Source of the DNA: an uncultured Sphingorhabdus sp.
GTDB taxonomy: Bacteria > Pseudomonadota > Alphaproteobacteria > Sphingomonadales > Sphingomonadaceae
Direction: 5' to 3'
NCBI GenBank assembly: GCA_937873665.1
Contig: CALMYW010000460.1
Span: 95,522-159,521 of the forward strand
DNA length: 64,000 bases
Shown: piece by piece, positions 49,807 through 58,182 of the stretch
Numbering within the stretch: the first letter of the stretch is position 1
Layout: each line of letters begins with the position of its first letter
The notes under the pieces: generated by a model
What the model was told of the DNA's origin: nothing
Database searches by the model: none
The model's input: only the letters and a program-made list of their open reading frames with translations
Translations under genes and position numbers: made by a program

Positions 49807-50934
49807 ATGAATTTCGAACTGAACCAAGATCAGCAGATGCTGCAGAATATGCTGCGCCAGTTTCTTGCACAGCGTTATGGTTTTGCCGAACGTACAGCCG
49901 CATCGCGATCCGATCTGGGATTTCGACCGGAAATCTGGTCTGCGCTGACGGGCGAATTGGGCCTGCTCGGGGCCACTGTTTCGCAGGATCGCGGCGGGTT
50001 GGGCGGCGGTGCGGTCGAACAGATGATCATCATGGAAGAACTGGGTCGCGCGCTGGTGCTGGAGCCGGTGGCGGAAACCCTGTTCCACGGCGCATGGCTG
50101 CTGGAAAGGGCAGGCGGGACCGTAGCCGGTCTGTTGGCCGATGTCGCCGCGGGCAAGGTGCGGCTGGCACTGGCAATTGGCGAGCCGCAGATGCGCTACG
50201 ATTATGCGGATGTTGCCGCGACGGCCGAACGCAGCGCGTCAGGTTGGCGATTGAACGGGCAGAAGTCGGTCGCGATAGCTGCGCCTTGGGCTGATCAATT
50301 GATCGTCGCTGCGCGCACATCTGGCCACGCAGGGGACACGGCGGGGATTTCCCTGTTCCTCGTTCCGGCAGATGCGGCAGGCGTGTCGATGCACCCTTAT
50401 CCGACGATTGACGGACGGCGGGCGGCCGATATCATTCTTTCCGATGTCGAAGTTTCGCAAGAGGCGTTGATCGGTGGTGAGGGGCAGGGACTCGAACTGC
50501 TCGAAGAACTGCGCGACCGTGCGGTAGCGGCACAAGCTGCGGAGGCGTCGGGCCTGCTCGATAAACTGTTGCAGGATACCGTTGCCTATACGCAGCAGCG
50601 CCAGCAGTTCGGCCAGCCAATCGCTTCTTTCCAGGTGCTGCAACACCGCATGGTCGACATGTACATGCATGTCGAACTGACGTGGGCGGCGGCGTTGCTC
50701 GCGACGCTGAAGCTCGATGCACCGGCGGACGAGCGCGCCCGTGCCGCCTCTTCCGCAAAGGCGACGGTTGCCGAGGCTTGCCGCTTTGTCGGGCAGAACG
50801 CCGTGCAACTGCATGGCGGCATGGGGATGACCGACGAGTTGCCCATCGGCCATTATTTCAAGCGTGCGACCCAGATCGAGGGCGAGTTTGGCAGCGCCGA
50901 CTGGCACCTCGCACGCCGGGCAAAGCTGGGTTAA
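49807..50934 (+). CDS. Acyl-CoA dehydrogenase (FadE-type), subunit 2
   Basis: A 375-residue protein beginning MNFELNQDQQMLQNMLRQFLAQRY, with the acyl-CoA dehydrogenase fold (LTGELGLLGATVSQDRGGLGGG ... AVQLHGGMGMTDELPIGHYFKRATQIEGEFG). The middle domain lacks the usual PxxGSD signature. Together with the divergent gene it probably forms a heteromeric enzyme for branched or polycyclic acyl-CoAs (inference from related pairs). The 148 bp between the two genes should hold both promoters. Confidence 0.88.
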   Translation: MNFELNQDQQMLQNMLRQFLAQRYGFAERTAASRSDLGFRPEIWSALTGELGLLGATVSQDRGGLGGGAVEQMIIMEELGRALVLEPVAETLFHGAWLLERAGGTVAGLLADVAAGKVRLALAIGEPQMRYDYADVAATAERSASGWRLNGQKSVAIAAPWADQLIVAARTSGHAGDTAGISLFLVPADAAGVSMHPYPTIDGRRAADIILSDVEVSQEALIGGEGQGLELLEELRDRAVAAQAAEASGLLDKLLQDTVAYTQQRQQFGQPIASFQVLQHRMVDMYMHVELTWAAALLATLKLDAPADERARAASSAKATVAEACRFVGQNAVQLHGGMGMTDELPIGHYFKRATQIEGEFGSADWHLARRAKLG

Positions 50935-50961
50935 GCCAGCGTCCGGCGAAGCGGTCTGCTC

Positions 50962-51273
50962 TTACTTTGCCTGCCAGACCGGCTGTCGCTTCTGCGCAAA
51001 AGCAATTTCGCGACCGCGGCTCATGGCAAGGCCGTCAATATTGAACGAAACCGACTGATCGAAACCGGCGCTGAGCGACCTCGATCCTGCGCCGCGCAGG
51101 AAGATGCTGGCCGAACCGCCGGTGACCTTGCGGCCAGCAACCATGCTGGGTACGAATGAAGCGATGTCACCGACCGTTGTAACCTTGTGGTTTTCCAGAT
51201 TTTCGTCGGTCAGCGCGGTGACCGCAACGGGAACGTCCTGCAGCTTTGATGTCGGCGTGTCTATGCCGGCCAA
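50962..51273 (-). pseudogene. TonB-dependent receptor, plug-domain fragment
   Basis: About 100 residues match the start of a receptor plug: KLQDVPVAVTALTDENLENH, SFVPSMVAGRKVTGGSASIF and LRGAGSRSLSAGFDQSVSFN. The signal peptide upstream and the whole barrel downstream are missing, and the end (AQKRQPVWQAK) is foreign. It lies just outside the island end, so the receptor was probably lost by deletion next to the insertion. Confidence 0.8.
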
Positions 51274-51400
51274 ATTTTTCGCAAACAGAGGCGGTTTTGG
51301 TTTCCGGCTGGAAGCTACGCACGCGAAAGCTCTCAGAACTCCGCAGTCAATGCCCGAAGCCCTTCACATAACTTGATGATCTAGAATGAAAAGGACTGTA

Positions 51401-51450
51401 TGGCGCACCCAAGAGGATTCGAACCTCTGGCCTCTGCCTTCGGAGGGCAA
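51401..51450 (-). other. 3' fragment of tRNA-Arg(CCG), probable island attachment site
   Basis: On the minus strand these 50 nt read as the anticodon arm (loop CTCCGAA, anticodon CCG), variable loop, T arm (AGAGG-TTCGAAT-CCTCT), acceptor 3' strand and CCA of a tRNA-Arg. The acceptor 5' strand and D arm are absent. AT-rich foreign DNA starts immediately to its right. This is the usual duplicate made when an element integrates into a tRNA 3' end; the intact gene should lie at the other end of the element, beyond 64000. Confidence 0.85.
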
Positions 51451-51579
51451 TAATCTATAAATAAACATATATAAATCAAATATATATTTTTATAAATATG
51501 ATTTTGTATATGTTTTGTAACTTCCTTGTTCGCTAATTAATTATTAAATTCAGTTAGTTAGGTCGAAAGGCTACTACGC
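51451..51579. other. AT-rich intergenic stretch at the island's left end
   Basis: Dominated by TATA-type runs (for example AAATATATATTTTTATAAAT). No gene seen. A similar AT-rich, nearly palindromic run (TATATATTTTATAAATATAT) lies at about 52148-52168 just before the HUH gene; either could be an origin or recombinase arm-site region. Confidence 0.5.
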
Positions 51580-52065
51580 CTATTTAGCCCAAATTCGATC
51601 CCAGAGCGACTTTTTGCGAGGCATCGTTGATGCGCTTTTTGCCTTGGCGGCGTCGAGTTTAGCGGAAATTTCAGCGCGATCTGCCGCAACCATTGCAGTG
51701 AAGCGACCCAATTTCGCATCACTGAAGCTTTCAGCAAGCTTTTCAATTTCAATCGGATCATTCCGCATTGCAGTTACTTCATCGATGCTCGGCAACGCCA
51801 AAGATTTGGCGCCTACATCAGTTTGATAGTCCGCCAAATACAATCCGCATGCGTGTAGGGTTGTAACAAACATGGGATCGTTCTGTATTTCAATCTGCTC
51901 GCAAAAGGCTTTGATCAGCTCGTTCTTGGAACACGGCAAATGACTCGTATCGTGAATGATGCCTTGCGGTGGGTTTTGTATAAGGTCAGCAAATGCGAAA
52001 ATCATATCCAACTGACGTTCGTGTCGCTCTGTTGAAACATTATCGTAAGGCGATGACTTGACCAT
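51580..52065 (-). CDS. Unknown protein, 161 residues
   Basis: No family recognised. No signal peptide or membrane segment is visible. It is acidic to neutral with an Ala/Lys helix near the end (EISAKLDAAKAKSASTMPRKK). Codon use is closer to the host than the genes to its right, so it may come from a related proteobacterial element. First gene inside the island. Confidence 0.65.
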   Translation of the reverse strand: MVKSSPYDNVSTERHERQLDMIFAFADLIQNPPQGIIHDTSHLPCSKNELIKAFCEQIEIQNDPMFVTTLHACGLYLADYQTDVGAKSLALPSIDEVTAMRNDPIEIEKLAESFSDAKLGRFTAMVAADRAEISAKLDAAKAKSASTMPRKKSLWDRIWAK

Positions 52066-52201
52066 ACCGAGAACTCCGACTTGGAACTGAGTGCGCCACT
52101 TTGCATAACATTTTGAATGCTGTGGATTCTATCGCGAAGTTGGAAGATATATATTTTATAAATATATAGTATTAAACAAATAATAATAGAGAGATTGATC
52201 G

Positions 52202-52702
52202 ATGGATAAAATTGATAACTTCAAACATCAATCAGCTTTGAGAGAGTGGATTGATATTAGTAAATGGAAAAATCCATGCTTTGTTACTTTGACAATGAAA
52301 AAAGGTAGAACATACTATAACAGCTATGGTTCAACGAGGAAAAAAATTTCAAAATATGAGGCATCAAGCAATTTCAGGCATTTTCTTAATATTCTCAATA
52401 AAAGAATATTTGGAAACGCATTCACCAGATATGGCAAATGCATGACGGTATTTGCGGTTCTGGAGGGAACAAAAACAAAACATCTCCACTACCACGCAAT
52501 TATTGATGTCCCTTTAGGTAAAGGCATCAACAACTTTGAGCAAATGGTAAGAGAAACGTGGCTGTCAACTGAATGGGGTGACAAGCAAATAGATGTAAAA
52601 TTTAACGCAAATCAAGGCGCGGTCGACTATATGACGAAAACGAGAGATAAGTATAGTGTGGCAGATTCTATAGATTGGTCAAACGTCGCACTAGGTAACT
52701 AG
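52202..52702 (+). CDS. HUH-endonuclease, rolling-circle Rep-like protein
   Basis: A 166-residue very AT-rich gene. All three rolling-circle motifs can be seen: motif 1 FVTLT (27-31), motif 2 H94-L-H96-Y-H98 (the metal-binding HUH), and motif 3 Y143-MTK, a single candidate nicking tyrosine. It resembles small replication-associated proteins of filamentous-phage or plasmid type. It should nick and rejoin single-stranded DNA. The following gene encodes a small ribbon-helix-helix-like protein. Such a gene inside an integrated element suggests a nested replicon or a satellite. Confidence 0.7.
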   Translation: MDKIDNFKHQSALREWIDISKWKNPCFVTLTMKKGRTYYNSYGSTRKKISKYEASSNFRHFLNILNKRIFGNAFTRYGKCMTVFAVLEGTKTKHLHYHAIIDVPLGKGINNFEQMVRETWLSTEWGDKQIDVKFNANQGAVDYMTKTRDKYSVADSIDWSNVALGN

Positions 52703-52814
52703 AAATTTTTGCTGAGTATAAACTCCTTAAATTACCCAATCGTTTTGAATATTAGGTATTTTACATAAATCTTGATCAATAATTGTAACTAAAATTAGGA
52801 GTAATAATATTTCA

Positions 52815-53123
52815 ATGAAAAACGCAAAAGAGTTAATAAGTTTCAATGCACCATCAAAAGTTAAATATACATTTGATCTAGTTTGTTCAGAAAAAGGTAT
52901 AACTAGAACTCATGGTCTAGTATATCTAATGATGAAATTCATACATGACATGAAAGAGGAATTGAAAAAGCAAGATTGTGAACTTCAAGAAACCATTGAA
53001 ATAGTTAAAAATAGACGGAAAATGGTTACATTCAAGGAATTCATAAACAATCAAAAAAATGATTCCAGCGACCTTCCTATAGGTTTTTCCTCTACAGATG
53101 ACGATACTAATCCAGTTTTTTAG
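52815..53123 (+). CDS. Small ribbon-helix-helix-like protein
   Basis: 102 residues. The first ~45 (LISFNAPSKVKYTFDLVCSE, then KGITRTHGLVYLMMKFI) fit a short beta strand followed by two helices, as in ribbon-helix-helix DNA-binding proteins such as CopG-type plasmid regulators. The rest is charged and partly coiled (MKEELKKQDCELQETIEIVK). AGGAGT lies upstream of the ATG. It shares the extreme AT-richness of the HUH gene 112 bp upstream and is probably its regulator or accessory factor. Confidence 0.6.
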   Translation: MKNAKELISFNAPSKVKYTFDLVCSEKGITRTHGLVYLMMKFIHDMKEELKKQDCELQETIEIVKNRRKMVTFKEFINNQKNDSSDLPIGFSSTDDDTNPVF

Positions 53124-53169
53124 GCGAACTTCAAAATTGGAAATGCCTGATTTTAATCGCTTAAATCGC

Positions 53170-53547
53170 TTAATTGCAAAATAAAGCGGTACACACTTCC
53201 CATTCTGTGTTTTGCTGATCCGTTCCCTTCATTCGTCCAAATATGGGTAAGCAGCTATTTGTGAACTCCCCAGAACAAAACATAATCGGCGAATTTATTA
53301 GGATCACTGATGCTTGATCATTTCCCCAAAATACAACGGCATAACTCTTGAAGGCGTTATATCGGAATGAGCTAGTTGCTGTATTCAATTCTAAGCCAGT
53401 GAGAAAATTAACATCCACAGTATACCACTTTGATTGGCCCTCCGACGTTGAATACCTGACCTTCGCACTTTGCACATGCCTAGCGTCAACATTAGTAGGC
53501 ATCGCTGATAGTGCAACCAGACCTATAATGCCCAATAGACGCTTCAT
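53170..53547 (-). CDS. Unknown secreted protein, 125 residues
   Basis: The N-terminus is a signal peptide (MKRLLGIIGLVALSAMPTNVDA). The mature part holds four cysteines (FCSGEFTNSC and VCTALFC), which suggests two disulfides in a small periplasmic or secreted protein. No family recognised. It follows the recombinase gene in the same direction, 112 bp before that gene's 3' end region ends, and may be a cargo gene. Confidence 0.65.
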   Translation of the reverse strand: MKRLLGIIGLVALSAMPTNVDARHVQSAKVRYSTSEGQSKWYTVDVNFLTGLELNTATSSFRYNAFKSYAVVFWGNDQASVILINSPIMFCSGEFTNSCLPIFGRMKGTDQQNTEWEVCTALFCN

Positions 53548-53659
53548 TTTGGCCGCTCTTTCGTTAGCTTCTGCTTCATAGCACAGCGCTGCGTTAGTTA
53601 GATTTATAGCTATACTCCGACATTGTTTGAAGTTGTAAAATGATTAAGTTTTGAACTTA

Positions 53660-54259
53660 TTATATTATATCAACAATTCTGGCCCTGGCCTCGCTATCGC
53701 CTTCTATATACCTCTGGGTTGTATTCAGCGACGAATGACCGGCTAAAAATTGGACATCCCTTAGTGATCCGCCAACGGTTGTAATCTTCTTGGCTGCATT
53801 CGTAATGAATGTTCTCCGTCCGCTATGTGACGAGCAACCAATCAAACCTAACTCGCGATACCATTTTTGAAACATGTTGACGATCACCTGAGCGGACACG
53901 GCTTTCGATCGTTCAGACACAATCACATTGGCTTCCAGCGGGGCAAAATTTGTCCCTTTCGTTGCCTGCTGTTTCAATTTACATATCAAGCTTCGCAACT
54001 CCTTATTCAAAGGAATGATGCGACCAGACCGTCCTTTTGAGGCATCATTGGTCAACCGTATGTATTGTCCTACCTCCCCATCGGATTCCAACACCATCGA
54101 CCATTTCAAATTGGCAATCTCTTTGGCCCTTAAGCCTGCCTTCACGGACAATCCTAAAATCACTTGATTGCGTAACCCATTCCTAGCTTTTCCAATATGT
54201 GCGGTAACCGCTGCAATCTGTGCCTTGGTCAACGTTTTCGCTTGTTTCGATAGCCCCAA
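53660..54259 (-). CDS. Compact tyrosine recombinase (catalytic domain only)
   Basis: A ~200-residue site-specific recombinase with almost no arm- or core-binding N-terminal domain. All catalytic residues are present (numbered from TTG 54265): R46 (AGLRAKEIANLKW), K78, H147-SG-R150, H177 (LAGHSSLNTTQRY) and Tyr186. TTG 54259 is preferred because AGGAAGG sits 7 nt before it; TTG 54265 is the alternative. Its first 31 codons and upstream DNA are duplicated exactly at 56250-56460. Confidence 0.9.
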   Translation of the reverse strand: MGLSKQAKTLTKAQIAAVTAHIGKARNGLRNQVILGLSVKAGLRAKEIANLKWSMVLESDGEVGQYIRLTNDASKGRSGRIIPLNKELRSLICKLKQQATKGTNFAPLEANVIVSERSKAVSAQVIVNMFQKWYRELGLIGCSSHSGRRTFITNAAKKITTVGGSLRDVQFLAGHSSLNTTQRYIEGDSEARARIVDII

Positions 54260-54383
54260 AACCAATCCTTCCTGATTATAAATTGTCTATATATAACAAT
54301 AATATAATCAGTATTTTATGTACATTGGATTGTCGGTGCAATTTGCCTAAACATATGAATGGCTTATGTAATCTGATTATAGA
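54173..54383. repeat. 211-bp perfect direct repeat, copy 1 (recombinase 5' end)
   Basis: Covers the first 31 codons of the recombinase (minus strand), its upstream AT-rich region and the left arm of the inverted-repeat site at 54375-54400. It is identical base for base to 56250-56460. Confidence 0.97.
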
Positions 54384-54400
54384 AGATAAATTCTATAATC
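54375..54400. other. Inverted-repeat site 1 (10-6-10), candidate recombination site
   Basis: GATTATAGAA and TTCTATAATC are perfect inverted arms around GATAAA. The geometry is that of tyrosine-recombinase core sites. The direct repeat ends inside this site, after the ninth base of its left arm. Confidence 0.65.
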
Positions 54401-54434
54401 CATTGCGAGCCTCAGCTCGCATCGTTGCTGAGGT

Positions 54435-55403
54435 TTATTTTGCTATGAAGCGATCAATTTTGGATATTCGATCAGCAGGAACGACTATCAAAACTTCCTT
54501 TTGCAGAAACTGGTTGACAATCACCTGATATCGATCTTGCCCCCATTTCTCATAATGGCCGACCGAAACCAAATCCGCAGACTCAAGGTTCGCTGCAATT
54601 GATGGAATGGCAATATCATCGCTGCTTACAATCCCGATAGACCTCTGAGTTTTCCGCGCATGCGCATTTGAATTGAATATGCGATCAATTATGGTGGCGT
54701 CCCTTATATCAGGCAGGTCATATCCGGTATATGCCTTGGTGGTTGTTGCTCCTATTACAGATCCGAGAACAGCCATGTCTCGGTCAATTTTCACATTCCC
54801 GGTTTTGGCCAATTTAGCCGCTGCGCCTGAATCCTTCTGCGGCGCCCGCACTGCCACTCTGAACTCCACACGATTTTCCGGCGTAGGATTGGTTGAGAAA
54901 ACCACGCTAGGGCCATCTTCGGTCGGCGCTCGCATAAGGTAAGATGATTTCGCAGCAGAGGACAAAAAGCCGTCAATTTCCGCAGCGAATTTTGGATTCA
55001 GCGCGATCGTCACAACGACATTGAAGACTTTTCCATTGAATTTTCCCTCTTGGAAAAAAGCGCTCAACTGAGAATTGCAATTGTTCTGTGGCCTCGTTCC
55101 ACAGACAGTTCGGTACTTTTCGCTTACTGATCTGGCGACTTCTTCTTGGTATTGAAACTCTGCTAAGGTGGGTTGCGAAAACGTAACGCTCACGGCTGAC
55201 AAATCAAAAATCCTAATTTTTTCTATATATTTCTCATTCAGATCAGACCAAAATCTATCACTTGAACGTTCGCTAAATTCCGACTTGTCCAACTCGTCCT
55301 GCATCGCAGCGCCAATTGTTTGCGCGGATAAAGTGTACGGCGCCAATGATAAAATGCCACCAAGAATTATCGAAATTGTCAATTTAACGCATATTTTATG
55401 CAT
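54435..55403 (-). CDS. Unknown secreted protein, cassette cargo 1
   Basis: A 322-residue protein with signal peptide (MHKICVKLTISIILGGILSL, then APYTLSAQ). The mature part has no recognised domain; a pair of cysteines (CGTRPQNNC) and repeated beta-rich segments (KVFNVVVTIALNP, VEFRVAVRAP, DRYQVIVNQFLQKEVLIVVP) are visible. Start 55403 fits the signal peptide; the longer frame adds 12 residues. It lies between the two direct-repeat copies, reading in the same direction as the recombinase. Confidence 0.7.
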   Translation of the reverse strand: MHKICVKLTISIILGGILSLAPYTLSAQTIGAAMQDELDKSEFSERSSDRFWSDLNEKYIEKIRIFDLSAVSVTFSQPTLAEFQYQEEVARSVSEKYRTVCGTRPQNNCNSQLSAFFQEGKFNGKVFNVVVTIALNPKFAAEIDGFLSSAAKSSYLMRAPTEDGPSVVFSTNPTPENRVEFRVAVRAPQKDSGAAAKLAKTGNVKIDRDMAVLGSVIGATTTKAYTGYDLPDIRDATIIDRIFNSNAHARKTQRSIGIVSSDDIAIPSIAANLESADLVSVGHYEKWGQDRYQVIVNQFLQKEVLIVVPADRISKIDRFIAK

Positions 55404-55616
55404 AGATATTACCAATATCCTTTTAATACAGAATCTCAAAATTGGCTATACTTAACTTTTGATTTTCGAAGTGCAGATAACTTTTCGGCCTGTCGAGTGT
55501 ATTTGGTATTTTATTCCCGCTCTGCTACACCGCGCTTGCCTTGGTATTGTGCGTAAAATTGTAACTTGTTATCGGTTGAACTCCAAAGAATGAGCATACT
55601 GCCACTCTGGCGGTTG

Positions 55617-56132
55617 TTATTTTCTAAATTTCAGCACTGATCTGACAAGTGTATCAGGGCAGCACTGAGGGTCATTGTCTCCGTATATCAAGGACTTAAT
55701 TGTCACTTCTGCTCCAGAAATTTTCTCAATTACCGGATCAAAATCGACACTTTTGTACCAGTTGAGGCTGTATGCATCTTCTTTATTTTCAAACAGAGCG
55801 ACTGCATTGAGTTGTGACGTTTTGTGGCACGAGTCCTGCTCGCAAATGGTCACGACGAAAACTGCGTCCTGATCGTTGTCATCGTCCATATCTTGTGCGA
55901 TTATTTTGCTATCTAACAACTCGTACTTCCAAGCTTTTCCAATTGGTTCGCCTCGCTGCTCAGATTCCATCCGAGCTGTTGCATTTGCATCGGCGATCAA
56001 TGCCAGCGTAAATTCGTTTGCTGCAGATTCAACCGACACAACTGGTTGGACCCCGTTGGCGTTTCCGCAGGATGTGAGCGACAGCCCGAGCAAAATGGCC
56101 TTGCCTAGACTTATTTTTACCATCGGAATCAT
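55617..56132 (-). CDS. Unknown lipoprotein, cassette cargo 2
   Basis: A 171-residue protein with a lipoprotein signal (MVKISLGKAILLGLSLTSC, lipobox LTSC). The mature part contains an acidic DMDDDNDQDAVFVVTICEQD segment resembling the FG-GAP/VCBS-like calcium loops seen in surface proteins, and a CC pair near the end. No family assigned. It lies between the direct repeats, 213 bp upstream of cargo 1. Confidence 0.68.
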   Translation of the reverse strand: MIPMVKISLGKAILLGLSLTSCGNANGVQPVVSVESAANEFTLALIADANATARMESEQRGEPIGKAWKYELLDSKIIAQDMDDDNDQDAVFVVTICEQDSCHKTSQLNAVALFENKEDAYSLNWYKSVDFDPVIEKISGAEVTIKSLIYGDNDPQCCPDTLVRSVLKFRK

Positions 56133-56249
56133 GCCTCCCTAAATTCAATCCTACTTCGTCTCCCAGCCCTGAGCGATTTAATTTTCAGGGTTTATCGTTG
56201 CAGGGTAAAGTTTCTTGATAGGCTTTTAACAGAACAAACCCGGCAGGCA

Positions 56250-56460
56250 TAACCCATTCCTAGCTTTTCCAATATGTGCGGTAACCGCTGCAATCTGTGC
56301 CTTGGTCAACGTTTTCGCTTGTTTCGATAGCCCCAAAACCAATCCTTCCTGATTATAAATTGTCTATATATAACAATAATATAATCAGTATTTTATGTAC
56401 ATTGGATTGTCGGTGCAATTTGCCTAAACATATGAATGGCTTATGTAATCTGATTATAGA
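56250..56460. repeat. 211-bp perfect direct repeat, copy 2 (truncated recombinase)
   Basis: An exact copy of 54173-54383, offset 2,077 bp. It contains the recombinase start and 31 codons on the minus strand, then diverges at 56249, so this recombinase copy is a fragment. Identity over AT-rich non-coding sequence implies a recent event or ongoing exchange. Confidence 0.97.
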
Positions 56461-56477
56461 TTTGCTATTCTATAACC
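56452..56477. other. Inverted-repeat site 2, variant of 54375-54400
   Basis: The left arm GATTATAGAT and right arm TTCTATAACC flank TTGCTA. Arms match site 1 at 9/10 and 9/10 positions, while the 6-bp centre (GATAAA in site 1) is different. This pattern resembles the variable coupling sequences of some tyrosine-recombinase elements. Confidence 0.6.
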
Positions 56478-56648
56478 AAATGACTTGAGCTTTGACCGAG
56501 ATGCTTTTCTGTTGGGAATTTACCATTCCAGTGGGTAATGATTCACGCGAACAAAATCTTACAGAAATTGTCAATCAATGGACGCACTTACCACTTGGCG
56601 ACCGACTAAACCGACTGCTAGGCATTTGGCATCAATGGGGAGTTCTGA
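56478..56648. other. Upstream region of the restriction-modification genes
   Basis: 171 bp without a gene. It must hold the promoter of the mod-res operon; no convincing -35/-10 pair or operator is obvious. Composition rises toward host values near the mod start. Confidence 0.5.
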
Positions 56649-58181
56649 ATGCCTAGTTTGACATGGTTGACGCGCGACGATGATATAAAGCGCGCGGCGG
56701 CGGTGCCCTACCGGTTGCTGGAGGCAGAACCGGCCCTTTCTCATGGTGATCCGGCGGCCAGCAACATGCTGATCCAAGGTGATAATCTAGACGCACTAAA
56801 GGCGCTGCTCCCCTATTACAAGGGCCGAGTGAAATGCATCTACATCGATCCGCCCTACAACACCCGCAGCGCCTTCGAGCATTATGATGACAACCTAGAA
56901 CATACCCAATGGCTGGCGATGATCTATCCCCGACTGGAACTGCTGCGTGACCTGTTAGCTGAAGACGGCAGTATTTGGATTAACTTAGACGAGAATGAGG
57001 CGCACTATCTCAAGGTAATGGGGGATGGAGTTTTTGGGCGAAATAATTTCGTGAGGCAAATAACTTGGCAAAAAAAATACAGTGTTAGCAATAACTTTAA
57101 GGGAATTGCTTCACTTACCGATATTATCCTTGTTTGGCAAAAATCTGCGGCATTCAAAAATAATCTTTTACCAAGATCGGCCGAAGCGGAGGGACGATAT
57201 ACCAACCCAGACAATGACGCTCGAGGCCCATGGAAAGCAGTCGACTATCTGAATCAAGCTTCAACAAAAAATCGTCCAAATTTGGTCTATGAAATACTCA
57301 ATCCAATAACTGGGGAAGTTGTTAGGAATCGTGATAAGGCTTGGAAGTATGACCCGTCCACGCATGCTAGCCACGTTGCAGAAAAACGACTTTGGTGGGG
57401 TCTCAAAGGGGAAAACTCCGTCCCAGCTTTGAAACTTTTCTTATCTGAGGTCCGGGATGGTATGACGCCACATAACTGGTGGCCCCATACGGAAGTCGGC
57501 CATACCGATGAGTCAAAAAAGGAAAACATCGCTCTTTTCGGACGCGAGCAAGTTTTTGACACTCCAAAGCCAGAGCGACTAATCGCTAGAATCCTGCAAC
57601 TCGCTTCAAACCCCGGTGATCTGGTGTTGGACAGCTTCCTTGGTTCCGGAACAACGGCGGCCGTCGCCCACAAAATGGGCCGGCGGTGGATAGGTGTCGA
57701 GATGGGGGATCATGCTGTTACCCACTGCGCGCCGCGTTTGGTCAAAGTAATCGAAGGTGAACAGGGCGGCATATCGAAGGCGGTGAACTGGAACGGCGGC
57801 GGCGGTTTCTCATTCTACCGGCTGGGGGAAGAGGTGTTCGACGAAGAGGGGCGCCTAAGATCAGGTATAAAGTTTCAGGCACTGGCTGCACATGTTTGGT
57901 TTTCTGAAACAGGCGTTCCTTATCATGGCTCTGCAGACAGTCCGTTCCTTGGCAATCATGGCTCACGAGGCTTTGCGCTTTTGTATAACGGCATTCTAGG
58001 GGACAAGAGCGTGTCGGGCGGCAACGTGCTGACCGCAAATTTGCTGACATCGATCCGCGCTATGGCTGGCCATAACGGACCGCTAACCATCTATGGTGAA
58101 GCCAGCCGTATCGGGGAACCGCGTCTGAAAGCCGAAGGAGTTACCTTTAAGCAAACCCCCTATGATGTGAAGGCGCGCTGA
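56649..58181 (+). CDS. mod: Type III restriction-modification DNA adenine methyltransferase (Mod)
   Basis: A 510-residue beta-class N6-adenine methyltransferase; it methylates the recognition site and carries specificity for the whole complex. Catalytic DPPY is at 67-70 and the SAM motif FLGSGTT at about 330, in the beta-class order with the target-recognition region between. DNA of roughly 57000-57600, coding for the recognition region, is clearly AT-richer than the flanks, as expected for a swapped recognition domain. It is followed by res after 1 bp. Confidence 0.94.
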   Translation: MPSLTWLTRDDDIKRAAAVPYRLLEAEPALSHGDPAASNMLIQGDNLDALKALLPYYKGRVKCIYIDPPYNTRSAFEHYDDNLEHTQWLAMIYPRLELLRDLLAEDGSIWINLDENEAHYLKVMGDGVFGRNNFVRQITWQKKYSVSNNFKGIASLTDIILVWQKSAAFKNNLLPRSAEAEGRYTNPDNDARGPWKAVDYLNQASTKNRPNLVYEILNPITGEVVRNRDKAWKYDPSTHASHVAEKRLWWGLKGENSVPALKLFLSEVRDGMTPHNWWPHTEVGHTDESKKENIALFGREQVFDTPKPERLIARILQLASNPGDLVLDSFLGSGTTAAVAHKMGRRWIGVEMGDHAVTHCAPRLVKVIEGEQGGISKAVNWNGGGGFSFYRLGEEVFDEEGRLRSGIKFQALAAHVWFSETGVPYHGSADSPFLGNHGSRGFALLYNGILGDKSVSGGNVLTANLLTSIRAMAGHNGPLTIYGEASRIGEPRLKAEGVTFKQTPYDVKAR

Positions 58182-58182
58182 T

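Noticed and set aside
51451..51545. AT-rich repeats at the left island end considered as a CRISPR array
   Set aside because: No regular repeat-spacer pattern; only irregular TATA runs.
56297..56488. Plus-strand open frame in the second 211-bp repeat (also present at 54220)
   Set aside because: Antisense to the recombinase start and its upstream DNA; duplicated only because the repeat is.
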